Source: Brasenia schreberi (taxonomy: Eukaryota > Streptophyta > Magnoliopsida > Nymphaeales > Cabombaceae). From it: a DNA stretch of 64,000 nucleotides. The first letter of the stretch is position 1, and each line of letters begins with the position of its first letter. Location: contig JAYKKT010000056.1 of the NCBI GenBank assembly GCA_036023115.1, positions 4,089,501 through 4,153,500 of the forward strand. Reading direction: 5' to 3'. Both the position numbers and the translations under genes were made by a program. Below, piece after piece: positions 33,113 through 45,115 of the stretch. The notes beneath the pieces are model-generated. The model was not told the origin of the DNA and did not search any database. It saw only the letters and a list, made by a program, of their open reading frames with translations.

Positions 33113-36100
33113 TGTAAACAAAATTTTTGGTCTTATATGAACTTAAAACTTTTTCTACAAAAAACATGTACAAGTGTGCCAATTGGTTTACTTAAACTTG
33201 CAAAGATTTGAGTATGACTTTGACTTCTTAGGCTAATATATCAAAATAGGTTTTTATCGATATATACCTTCTTGAACCGGGGCTTAAGGGTCAACCGAGA
33301 CGCTTAGGGGTTTTATGAAATTTATAACTTTTATGAAATTTATCACTATGAAAAGCTATAGATATTAGCTTTCTGATGATAAAATCCTTGAGGAATTTGG
33401 GTAACTACTGACCGACTTATATTAGATTTACTGAACAAGGGTCATGGTACTTTTGTCATAGGTAGGGTCGGTCCGAGTTTAGTTTGATCTTTCATGATTT
33501 TTTTATGAATCTTATACACGTCCCAAATTCATGACAATTTTAGCATACATTTTTCTATGTATGTGTTACTTAAAAGAAAATTTTTCGTAGCATTTTACTT
33601 GAAAATATATTTGAGAAAATTTTGACAACACGACAGGTTTATGTAGGATACTGAAATTTTCTTATAAAAGATAATTATGCATTCAATTAAAATGTTAATG
33701 ATTTAGTAAATACTCAAAGAATTTTGTTAAGGACTTATGTTTGTTCGAGAAGAAACTCATCCGCAAAGATATCCCTGGAACGTCTCTCTAAGATTTATGC
33801 TCACTTGAGAAATATATGTGATCAATTGCCCAATACCCTCTCTAACATAAAAATGTGAGTGATTAATCTACACCATAAGAGTGATTACATACTCATGTAA
33901 TCAAATGTAATCAGACAGTTACATCCCTCTTATAGCTTCTTGAGTTTAGTTAGAGGCAATCAATATATCGAAGAAATGGGAGAGAAGATGATATAGCCTA
34001 TAAATATAGAATTAGAAGAGGGAGTATAAGGTATTGATATATTGAGAAAGGATCAACATAAATTTATAGAGTTTAATAAATTCTTCTCACCTATAGCCCA
34101 CTCCTTCATGACTCTAGATGTGGGCAATCCTCCCTTTCCAATGGTGTTCTAAGAAAATTGTAGTCAACTCTTGAAATACAATTATTTGAGACAAGAACCA
34201 CAAGCTTATAACAAAAATGGGACCAAGTGAAAGAGTGTAGAGGTGGCTAGAAACCTTCTCTCTTTCCCTCTCATGCTTCTCTTAGATAATGCTTCCTTCT
34301 TGGTCTCTCCCTTGGTTGGGTATTTCTCTCTCTTGAGCTTCTCTTTCTAGTTTTGTTCCTCCTTGGTTGGGTCTCCCTTTGTTCTTTTTATAGGCACTAA
34401 ACTGAACTAATTTTTCCTAGCTTATTGAACCCGATCTCGATCTAAATCCAATCCACTAGGAAACTAGCCTTGCTGCACAATTACTGGGGGCATCCACATG
34501 TGGGAGGAATAGCTGGACACGTGGCACTTGAGAAGAGGGTTAGACAAGGTTGAGGATGTGTGAAATATGTTTTCGCATACCGGCGAGTGGGAGATGGGCG
34601 CCACACGAGGGTGTGTGGGAGCTGGGCACAATACACCTACTTCATGGTTTGATCTCTTTAACCTTTCTTGTACTATATTAACCTTATAATGGGTTTAGGA
34701 AATCAATTCTTTTTTTAATATCTATATGTGCATAGGCCCAATCCTTCTCACAGGCTTCTATGGTCGCTCGGTGTACAATCTTCCTTGGTGAGGTGTGTTT
34801 TGGGCTCTTCAATCTTTTTGTTGAAATTAGTAATTTTATCCTTTTTTGCTCTACGGATTAACAATTTTTGTATGGGTAAAATGATTATTTTATAAATCTT
34901 TGAGGTATTTTGGTACCAATAGACTTACTTATATTAGATTTACCAAACAAGGGTCACAAGACTTCTGTCATAGGTTGGTTCGGTCCGGGTTGAGTTTGAT
35001 CTTTCATGATTTTTTTATGAATCTTATGCACGTCTAAAATTCATGACAATTTTTGCAGACATTTTTCTATGTATATGTCACTTAAGAAATTTTTTGATAG
35101 TATTTCACTAAAAAATAAATTCGAGAAAATTCCGACAACATGACAAGTTTATATAGGATGCTAAAATTTGTAGAAATTTTCTAATAAAAGATAATGAGGC
35201 ATCTGATTAGAATGCTAATGATTTACTAATCACTCAAAGAACTTTGTTGAGGATTTATGTTTCTTTGAGGAAGAACTTATCTACATAGATATCCCTAGAA
35301 CATCTCTCCAAGAGTGATGCACACTTAAGAAATATTATGTGATCATTTTTCAATATCTTCTATAAATAAACTTGTGGGTGGTTAATCCACCATAAGAGTG
35401 ATTAAATACTCATGTCATCGAATGTAATTAGGCAACTACATTCCTCTTATAGCCTCTTGAATTTAGTTAGAGGCAATCAATCTACCGAAGAAATGGGAGA
35501 GGAGATGATATAGACTATACGCATAGAATTAGGAGAGGGAGTATAAGATATAGATATATTAAGAAAGAATCAATAGAAATTTATAGAGTTTAATAGATTT
35601 TTATTACTTATAGCACGTTCCTTCATGACTCTAGACTTCAAGCGATCCTTTCTTTTCAAGGATGTTCCATGAAAATTATTGTTTACTCTTTAATGATTTG
35701 AGACAAGAACCCAAGCTTATAATAAGAATGGGATAAAGTGAAAGATGATTGAGGTGGTGTGAAGCCTTCTCTCTTGATTGGCTCTCTCTTGGGCTTCCCT
35801 TTGTGGTTTTTCTCCTCCTTGGTTGGGTCTTCCTCTATTCTTTTATAGGCAATAAACCGAACTGAATTTTCTCCATCTTACTAGACTCGATCTAAATCCA
35901 AATCCAATTCACTAGGAGACCACTCTTGTTGCATAGTTGTTGGGGGACATCCACATGTTGGAGGAGTAGTTGTACATGTGTAGCATGTGAGAAAAGGGTT
36001 GGATAGGCTTGAGGACGCATGGGACATGCTAGCGTGTTGGAGGTGGGTGCTGCACGGGGTGCATGGGAGTCAGGCATCGGACATGGAGGCCCGTGTGGTG

Positions 36101-36751
36101 GTGGTGTGCTTTATGCTTTTACCCTTTCCTATTCCATGGGTTGATTTGTTTAACCTTTCTTGAACCGCTTTAACCTTCTTATAGGTGTAGGGTTGCTCAG
36201 TGTAGAATATTCCTTAGTTATGAGTGTTTTGGGCTTTTTATTCTTTTATTTCAAATTAATAATTTTGTCTTTTTCACATCATGGGTTGATCTCTATAACC
36301 TTTGTGAAAATATTTTAACCTTTTGTGTAGGGTCACTTGGTGTAAGATTTTCCTCAGTTAAGAGTATTTCAGACTTTTCACTTGATGTTTTGCACTTGGC
36401 CTTACACTATCACCGAACTTGAGTTTTTTGACCTTTTGTTGTCGTGCTTCTTTTCTCTTCAAGTTTTAAGCTTGTTTTTTCTATTTTTTGTCTTTTTAAT
36501 ATAAATATTTTGTAGACATAAAATGGTCATTTTATAAAAGTTTTGTAGGTAGAATCTTATTTTGATACCAAATGCCTCATTTTGACTTCTATAACCCCTT
36601 CTTTGAAGAAATCATGCTTGAAATAGTAAAATTTTCCTAATGCAGCTCTAAGGGCAATATTATTATTTTTTTAATTTTGTCAAAATTTGAATTTTTTATG
36701 GAGCTTTAAGTACCCTCATTTTGAAGTTCACATAAATTTTGGGTGTTTACA
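33113..36751 (-). repeat. LTR C, 3.6 kb, with an internal 1.5-kb tandem duplication
   Basis: On the minus strand it starts TGTAAACACCCAAAATT at 36751 and ends TTTTGTTTACA at 33113. About 33377-34880 and 34881-36530 are diverged direct repeats (for example CTTATATTAGATTTA at 33416 and 34928; GATCTTTCATGATTTTTTTA in both). Each copy has its own TATA box (reverse of 34386-34392 and 35841-35847). The U5 module is present but the most decayed of all: SL1 33271-33288 with one mismatch, SL2 core only. Confidence 0.85.
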
Positions 36752-37239
36752 GTGGGTATACACTATTAATAATATAATATTTGCCTATAAAAGATGATAA
36801 ATATCATTAACATACATGTAGATAGACTTCATTAGTTGAACTAATTATTAATGGACATATTACCTGCTAGCACCATGAATGGATGAACATTATCATCAAG
36901 TGTGCTATGATACACTCATGTGTCAAGTGCACTTCCTTTCCATCTTGCATAAACATAATCAAAGTGCATATCGAACCGAGCAATCCTAACACATTTTGTG
37001 ATATTATGCCCTTTTGGTTATAGTACTTAGTTGATCACCACTAGATATATAGGTAGGAATATATGTACCATAAATCACCCCAAGCAATCATATAAAATAA
37101 TGATACTTCAAGGAATTATAATATATTTTATCAATGATATATGTACATACATGATTTACTATAGGGAAACAAATATACCTCAAAATAAGGAAAGAACCTT
37201 AGGTCATTCTCAATCTTTGAAGGTGTCTTCTCATTGTAT

Positions 37240-37303
<64 letters not shown>

Positions 37304-37521
37304 TTATGCTATATAATGCATAGCCGCTATAGCTTTGCTAAAATACTTATTGTTTGGCCCGATTTGTGAAAAACATATTGTATGTTGCGATTAGATGCTT
37401 GACGTGAGGTCCATAACATCATATAGTTATTGTGCATCTTGTAGCAAATCTCTACCCCATAGAATGCCATTATTGTATCATATGTTATAAGTACATATAA
37501 TAATATGTACTCTAGAGTCAT
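36752..37521 (-). pseudogene. PIF/Harbinger transposase, 5' part, with a recognisable intron
   Basis: Minus-strand pieces in order: ASNRNIQYVFHKSGQTIS (about 37425-37370), DLRFFPYFE (about 37195), a decayed middle (GIISQNVLG; ARFDMHFDYVYARWKGSALD), VLAG, and after a 79-base intron (36863 to 36785, GT...AG) KYYIINSVYPH ending at 36752. These match the N-terminal DNA-binding part and DDE core of PIF/Harbinger transposases. Splicing at the intron keeps the frame (VLAG joined to KYY). The Asp normally found before the second Tyr-containing stretch is Asn here (IINS). A long TA run interrupts the gene. LTR C starts at the next base. Confidence 0.83.
37242..37301. repeat. (TA)30 microsatellite
   Basis: This is 60 bases of uninterrupted TA, between the N-terminal and DDE parts of the Harbinger transposase remnant. 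It is self-complementary and likely length-variable. It makes a spurious plus-strand frame with Tyr-Ile repeats. Confidence 0.98.
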
Positions 37522-37849
37522 TGTTGCTTTCTTTGAACTATCACATTAAAACATGAAAATAACATTATTGTATCATATGTTACAAATACATATTCTTATA
37601 TGAAATAGCTTATGTAACTTCATTTAATCCTCAAACATCTAAATATGAAGTGAAATCAAAGTGTATGTAACTCTCACTTGCAATGATTTTCATGCCATAA
37701 TGCATCATAAGCGATAACATTTAAAGTGCATGTTGTATAACATGAAATAAACGTTCATATAAGAATACCAATGTGCATGTAACCACAGTATGAAACTTAA
37801 ATAAAATTATAAACCATAAATATCTAAGGTATACATACCTAATTGAGGG

Positions 37850-38640
37850 CCAGTTGAACCGATTTTCATTCTTAACCATGTAACTTTATCTTCTTCTAGA
37901 ATATTACAGAAGCATCTAGCAATATCTTTGAGACAATGATTTTCAATCTTGCAAAATACTCCTCATTGGATATCTCCCTAGAGTTATGGTGCTCTCTTAG
38001 TATTTTTTCACATTCTTTAATAAGATTGTCTTGTGCATATGTGAAATTATCAATTATAATTACAAACTTATCAAGTTCTTTAGAGAAAACATCACCAACA
38101 CTTCTGCACTTTTTCCTAATATTTTTAGAGTGTGTCAATTGGTGGTACACTAGATATACTAGAGTTATCTTCTAGGTAGATATTAAAGTGATGTTCAGTG
38201 TCTACTCATTGCCCAACTGCAATCAACTCTCCAAAAATTTTATTGAAGACTTCGTAGTACTTTCAATGTGATGCATGCCGAAAAACCTTGTGATTAGTAT
38301 GATACTTAATTAGTTCACTCCAAACATCATGGTCAATAAGCAAACACTTTTTCTCGTAATTAAAACTAAAACCACTCTTAGAAAGTAAAGTTTTACAAAT
38401 GACAAGATCTACTTTTACTTTTTTAATGTGTTTCTTATCTTATTCTTATTAAACGGTAACCCATACTTCTTGAACATTTTTTTCCACCTCTCATCGCTTT
38501 AACATTTCTCTTGCTTTCATGCCAAGGATACATGATTGCTCCAGCATACATTCTAATAGATATTTAAATTGTTCATCATTCCATTTCAGGCCTCCTTATG
38601 ATGCTTCAACATCCTTCATGGTAGTATCTGTGCCTTCTAA
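37850..38640 (-). pseudogene. Harbinger-associated Myb/SANT-like protein (ORF1), decayed
   Basis: On the minus strand KWNDEQFKYLLECMLEQ (about 38585-38535) and, further on, HDVWSELIKYHTNHKVFRHASH and YYEVFNKIFGELIAVGQ (about 38330-38190) form a Myb/SANT-like DNA-binding domain. It is followed by a charged tail in the frame 37896-38150. PIF/Harbinger transposons carry such a protein beside the transposase, where it helps nuclear import and end binding. Strand and position just upstream of the transposase remnant fit. Stops and shifts make it inactive. A related host Myb/SANT-like gene copy is less likely. Confidence 0.72.
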
Positions 38641-40613
38641 AACAAAAATATTTAGATACATATAAGAGGGTATTGTATACATATAGTGCAACCAATTCTA
38701 ATAACAATTACAACAACCATCAAGCATAATGAAACATTCAGCTTTTTGAGGAAAAATGTGTTCTTCTAAGAAACCAGCCATGTCATTTAAAATATTTCCA
38801 GTATACTTATATTCACATATGATAGATGCAAAGCCAGACAAATATATGCATACATTTTATTTTTAGGTCAAATCCAACTTGGTTGTCATACAAGGCCCTA
38901 AATTTCTTAGCATATACTAGTGGATTCAATGCAAATAATGTTTAAATACATATATAACCATTGAGAGCCATGGTATTTGGTTTCTAGTCATAAGTTTGAA
39001 GGACATTCATATTGTAAAAAACGGATATCGACTTTAAAAAGATAATAGATGATCAAAGTACAATTTTTGCAAGATGACGTCTACTTGAAATATCATTTCT
39101 TATCACAATATCAAAGTGATTTTTTTATATGTTTAACAATGTTTTCTCTTAAGCAGTTAAAGGAATTCGGCCACTTAGTGACTGATCCATAAGCAACTGA
39201 AGGATTATGGCATCCTAGAGATTTACTTACTAACTAATAGAACTATACACATATCTAGCCTACATACATACTAGTATATGCTGAACTGAAATCCTAACTC
39301 CATTGAAATAAATGCATCTAAAGTGTGACTAGCTTTTTGAAGTAAAGAATTTGCTTCCATTTGTTGCCTAACACTTTGAGTTAACTTACAATGCTAGAGA
39401 AAAAGTGAAAACAAAAAATTAAATATTACAATGGAAAAAATAGAATGAAAAGTTGTTAAAGTCAAGCAAATAAATATAACTCCAGTAAGAACTATAACAT
39501 ATCAAAATGGGAAAGTTTCTTTTCATAATTGTTTCAATTTCATACATATAACTTTTTAACAAAAAAAAACATAACATCTCAAAACATTGTTTGATCTATT
39601 AAACTATACAAAATCCTAATGGAGCAAAGTTTAGTACAAAAACCAATTGGAATCACTTGCTGAACTCTGAAATAAGTGAAACCTTAATGAAGAAAACCAA
39701 GTGAAACTATAACCAGTTGGAATCCATGCTTTTTATCAATATGTAGGGCAACAATCCTAACAACTACTCTTGTCTCACAAATTTGTTGGAGTTTGAATTG
39801 CACATAAAACATGAAACAACTGAACCCATCGAAATCATTTTAGAAACTCCTAAATTGAGATAACCAAAAATCTTTTGAAGATGAATCTCTCTCATAACTT
39901 GCCAAAATTTCCCTTAGTAATTCAAAACCAAACAGATCGATATAGAAAGGGAATAAAAAGGAAATGGCATGCATCTACCCTCAACACAAATAGAAACTAA
40001 AGAGAGAGAAAATCGTACCACCTTGCAAGAAAATCAAAACCACTCAGATCGATATACATGGTGATGGTCGTTGCCCCTTGCAAGGAAACCACCACATAGA
40101 GTCAATAGAGGCAGAGCTTGAGCGAGCAGCCAGGAGGAGGATGGATCTTTTCTTTATCAAAATGAGGGGGTCTTTAAACAAAAATTGGTTTGGAGTGTTT
40201 TGAGAAAATCAAACCCATACCCTTGAAGGCAACAAAAATCTTATTTGTTGTGTACGCAAACAACGAGATTTTCTTTGTCTCCATGCTTTGCAAGTTCTAG
40301 AAAATAAGGATTAGAAAGAAGAAGAGAAGAAGAAAGAAGAAGGAACTCATTACCACAATCAGTGGAAGAAAGTGGCAAACGGGAGCTATTATAGGCGGAG
40401 AACCCTTTGATTGTATCCAACATTGAGAGAGAGTGGACAAGAGAATCAACACAGAGAAAGAAGGGTTAGGATAGTAGTACCAACGTCTGTGGCACACCCC
40501 TTCACTTGGTTCGATTTTTTCAAGTAAAATAAGGCCCATAATATTTCCATGGCTCTCTTGAGTTTTTCATTTGAATCACGACATGGACTTGGTATCGCAA
40601 TTCCAAAAATTGA
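38641..40613. other. spacer, perhaps 5' flank of the Harbinger element
   Basis: It is AT-rich with only short frames. The minus-strand frames at 40241-40539 have hydrophobic, low-complexity ends and no known motif. I could not locate a terminal inverted repeat. Confidence 0.45.
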
Positions 40614-42869
40614 TTGTATGACCTAGGTAGTACAATGAATCAAACACCCCCTAAGGGTAAGGGGATTATAGTCTTGACACCGAGTAAACTTAAGACATTG
40701 GACTTTCAAGGTGCACTTTCTATTACTCTCGGAGTTGTAGCCATCGACTTAATAGTTGGCTTGAAGACCTCTAATACCTTGTTCTTCATTATTGATTCCA
40801 AGGTGAGTTATTCACCACTCATTTGTGGATATTGGATTCATAACAATTATTATGTGCCCTCAACATTGCACTAAAAGCTCATGTTTTGGGTTGATAATAG
40901 CATAGAAGGGGTTGAGGCTGATAAACATCCCTTTTCAGCCAAAGTACGCTTAGGTGCAACTATCTACTATTATCCCTTGGTGAGTATGATTATCATACCC
41001 AGGAAACTCGAAGAAAGAGATATTAAGTCCTATCAACTTACATTTCGAGGGTTCAATTCAATGAGTTTGAATTGTAGCATGTTCTTTCAGTCACTCATAG
41101 ATAAAAAATCATAGGTAGTTAGTTTCTGTTTTGAATGGCTCAAAGCCTTCCAAGCCAAGGAAAGAGCTAAGAGTGCCAACCTTGTCATTCTCAAGGGGAT
41201 CACAGGTAGTCTTCTCAATACTCAGTACCTCCACCCAAGGGAGGAGGTGCAGATTTCCACTACCCGAATCAAAGGGTTGAACCTGGCTTCATTTTGTCTA
41301 GTCCTCTATGTGACATTGATTTGTGAACATCTAATAAACTGAGGCTAATGAAGATCAATGTGACTCTCCCTAACTAGAGGTGTCTTCAATTAGCCTCACT
41401 ATCAAACCAATATAAGGACCCTTTTTACTTGGAAATACCATGAGATGCCTAGGTTGTCTCAAGAACTTAAGAATTTAGGATTCCCCTTAAACCCAAGACT
41501 TAAACCTTATAGGAAATTGGCCAGAAGGTTCAAAATAGAGTTCTTGTTGATTATTAAAATAGAAGTGCAGCACCCTCTTGATGCAATGTTTATTTGAATG
41601 ACCTGTTATATTGATTAATTGTGTAATATTATCTTGGTCATTAAAAAGAATGAGAAAATTAAGATTTGTATTGATTATCTTTATCTAAATAAGGTCACCT
41701 CGAAGGATCAATATATTATGCCTATCACCAATATATTGATAGATATAGTCAAGACCCATGAGATCCTATCTTTCATGGATGATGCTCTCATGTATAACCA
41801 AATTCAAGTTAGTGATGCTTGTAAACTTAAAATGGCATCCAATGTCCTAGAGCACTCAATATTTATAAGTAGTTATGTCATTTTGTCTTCAAAACAGTGG
41901 TATCACATACCAATGGTGATGAATTACATATTTTATGATGTAATTGACAAAACCAACTATACATTGATGATATGGTGGTTTCCTCTAATAACTTCAATCA
42001 ACAATCAATTGATCTTGATAGGCCTTTAGCCTGAAATCATGGTTGATTCAAATAAGGCCAAGACGATCATGGAAGCAAGACTACCAAGGAACAAGAAGGA
42101 ATGAGAAACTTGATTGTCTAAGTTAATTGTTTAAGGCATTTCATCAACATCATAGCTGGGAGGCTTGCACCATTCTCTCCTCTCCTTGAGCAACATGAGG
42201 GCAGAGAGTTCACATGAGGGCTATAGCACTAATTGGGATTTTATAGCATCAAGAAGTACTTGGCTAACTCACTAGTCCTCATGTCCCTTATATTGGGAAA
42301 AATTGCATAGCTGGTATGGAAATTTTAATTAGTGCCTTACTTACATGACATGTCAATGATGGTGCTTAGTGAGCTATTTTCTACCTCAATAGGCTCCTTA
42401 CAAACACAAAAATTAGATATTCTCCTACAAAAATTCTTTGTTTTTTCATTATATCATCTTGTATGAAACTAGAGCACTACCTATTACCAACGGAGGTGTA
42501 TGTTGCTTGCAAAGTTGATTTGATGGGTTACCTTCTTTATTTGTAACCTTCCAAAGAAGGTTAATCAAATGGTACATTAAGCTATACCCTTTCTACCTAA
42601 ACACATGCCCCGAAGAGCTGCCAAGGGGCAAGCAATCATGGATTTTGTAGCTTGTCATTCATGTGTCGAGGTAATTGATCCAATAGAATCTACTCAGGCT
42701 TGTCTAGTGGAGCAACCATGGAAGATAATGTTCGATGAGTCAAAATGTAGTAAGGGCATAGGCATTGGGCTCCATACTATTTCTCTCGATTGTCGAGTTG
42801 AGATGGCTAATGACTTTGGATCCAAAATTTACTAATAATGAGGCCGAGTACCATGTGCTTATTCATAGA
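40614..42869 (+). pseudogene. second Tat-lineage gypsy pol, part 1: protease end, RT, RNase H, start of aRNH
   Basis: The C-terminal half of an aspartic protease lies at 40690-40980 (LDFQGALSITLGVVAIDLIV; CGYWIHNNYYVPSTLH; VDNSIEGVEADKHPF). RT follows at 41619-42029 (VIKKNEKIKICIDYLYLNKV; HEILSFMDDALMYNQIQVS; MVMNYIFYDVI). A weak RNase H leads to KGQAIMDFVA at 42622. The archaeal-type RNase H then starts (WKIMFDESKCSKGIGIG; NNEAEYHVLIH, about 42718-42867) and stops where LTR D begins. The frame shifts several times. The 5' end, with gag and the protease active site, is missing. Confidence 0.88.
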
Positions 42870-45115
42870 TGTGAGCACCCAAAAATTTATCAACAGGTTT
42901 TTCAAAATTTCTCACTCACAAGAAAAATTGTTGTCGTGGGTCTTTTTCAAAATTTTAATATTTTCAAATATATTTTTAAAGAAATGGTTTTAAAGTAAAA
43001 AATAGAGTATTTGAAACCAGAATAAGTTTTACCTGCAAAAGCAAGATCTCAGAAGACTCACCAAATCAAGGATAATATCACACCAAGCAAGAGGTTAAAG
43101 TGATCCGAAAGGTAAGGGATCAACTCACGAAGTAAAGGAAAGGAGGCACGGCATGAAGAGAGCATTTGGTCATGAAAACAACAGTATTGCTTCATTCCGT
43201 ATAGGGATTTGACTCATTTGTACATCCACACTAGGTAACGTAGAATACTTGTAATTAGGATGCCTAAGTGATAGAGTCGCATGAACTATAAATGGTCTTG
43301 TAACCGGATGGGACTAGGTTCACCCGATTCAAGTGAGTCAGGGTATGGTTCAACAAGTTGTCTTGACAATGACACCAAGCAGCCCATGGTGTAGTGCAGC
43401 AAGACGGCCCAATCCGTGGTGAAGAAAAATGGCCTAAAACGTGGTTGACCGAACCATGGTGTAGTAAAACGTGGTGGATCAAACCAGGGTGTAGCTAGTT
43501 GGCTAAAACAAGGTGTTGGCTGGATCAAATCAGGGTGCAGCAAGTTGTCTGAACCAAGGTGTAATGGGCTTGTCCAAGCCATGTAAATAGGGGGTCCATG
43601 GAACAAGCTAGAAGAGAATATTCCCAAGATATTTCGTAGCCTAAAAGTTATTGAGTAAGCCTAAAAGTCTATAAATACCAGCCTTGAGCTGGGTATTGGG
43701 AGAGAAAAAGGAAGAAAGAGAGAGACCACGAGTAGAGAAGCCAACCTAAGAAGGAGTTCGGCCAAGAAGAAGGAGAAAATCCCCAATTCCCCCTCTTCTT
43801 CTCCATTGCTTGTGCTTATTGTAAGCTTGGAGTCCTCATCTTTAATCTTTTGTAAGCTGAAGAATTACAACAATTTCGTGAAATATCATTGTAAAGGAGG
43901 ATCACCTAAGTCCAAAAGCATGAAAGGGGATAGCCATAGGTAAGAGGGATTCACTATTCATATGATATTTCGATTCTTCTACTTTAATATATGCTATATC
44001 TTATACATTTTCATTTATTCTATGCTTATGTATAATATCATTCATTCCTTCTTCCCATTCTTCTTTGTCTTGATTGTTTTCAATTCAATTTAAGAAGCCA
44101 TAAGAGGGACATACTTGTCATGTTTACATATGATGACATGAGTATGTAATCACTCTTATGGTGGATTAATTACCTATAAGTTTGTTTTGTACAAGGGCAT
44201 TGGGCTATGATCGCATATATCTTCCAAGAGAGCAATCCGCCTCATGAGAGATGCCACGAGGATTTATATGTAGATGATTTTTTCCCCAAATGAGCACAAG
44301 ACCTCAACAAAATTCTTTGAATGATCATTAAATCATTAAACTTCTAATCAGATGTATCATTAGTTTCTATAAAGAGATTTCAGCATACTGCACAAACCTT
44401 GTATGATCCCCAAATTTTTTAGCCTCCCTCTCAAAGTGAAATATTTTGAAAATTTGTTCGTGAGTGGTGCACATATCAGCCAATATATGGTAAAATTTTT
44501 GTAAATTTTGGATATGGGTGAGATTGATAAAAACATTATTAAAGATCAAACTTTGAAATCCTACATGGAGATAAATGAGTGTTTTACTAAGTCTCTATAT
44601 CTCAATGTCAGATACTGTCCCGAATTTCAGAATAGTATTCGGCTAGAAATTTTCTCAGGTTTTATTTTGATCATTCAAAGACCAAAAAATACAAACAAAA
44701 ATTTTCAATAAAACTGTAGATCTAATTCATACTTAGGTAAAATTCTTAGAATTTTTGGATCCCAATAAAATAACCAAAAAAATACAAACTCCCCTGTTGG
44801 AAAACATAACCAATTCTGTTTTCACTGAACATTAACTGGTTTGGCCAAATGAAATGCATATACATTTGAAAAGCAGTTTTGACTGAAAATTGTTTTAAAA
44901 AAACTCTATATTCTAAATCGCTCTTCCTAAGCGTCTAGGTTGACCCTTGAGCATTGGTTCAAGAAGGCTTGTTATAACAAGAACCTACTTGCCCATAATC
45001 GCTGAATAGTAAGATAAATCTTTTTCCAAGTTTGAGTAACCTTGTTGGCATGCTCACGCATAATTTTTACAAGCAAAGTTTTAAGTCCATACCGGACCAA
45101 AAAAATTTGTTTACA
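42870..45115 (+). repeat. solo LTR D, 2.2 kb, inserted in the Tat pol
   Basis: It starts TGTGAGCACCC at 42870 and ends TTTGTTTACA at 45115. It has a degenerate U3 array (43340-43570, GGTGTAG/GGTGCAG units), TATA (43670-43677), a GA tract (43700-43725) and the U5 module (SL1 44946-44963, SL2 45027-45044). Flanking 5-mers are ATAGA (42865-42869) and ATACA (45116-45120). Removing the LTR and one copy restores the aRNH frame (VLIH then T-L-N-I), which proves the right copy is original and the left one has changed one base. No primer site or genes follow. Confidence 0.9.

Noticed and set aside
32742..33182. 146-aa minus-strand frame overlapping the end of LTR C
   Set aside because: It starts inside the LTR end and crosses the primer site and leader; no motif, likely chance.
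37031..37369. 112-aa plus-strand frame with Tyr-Ile repeats
   Set aside because: It runs through the (TA)30 microsatellite and is antisense to the Harbinger transposase.
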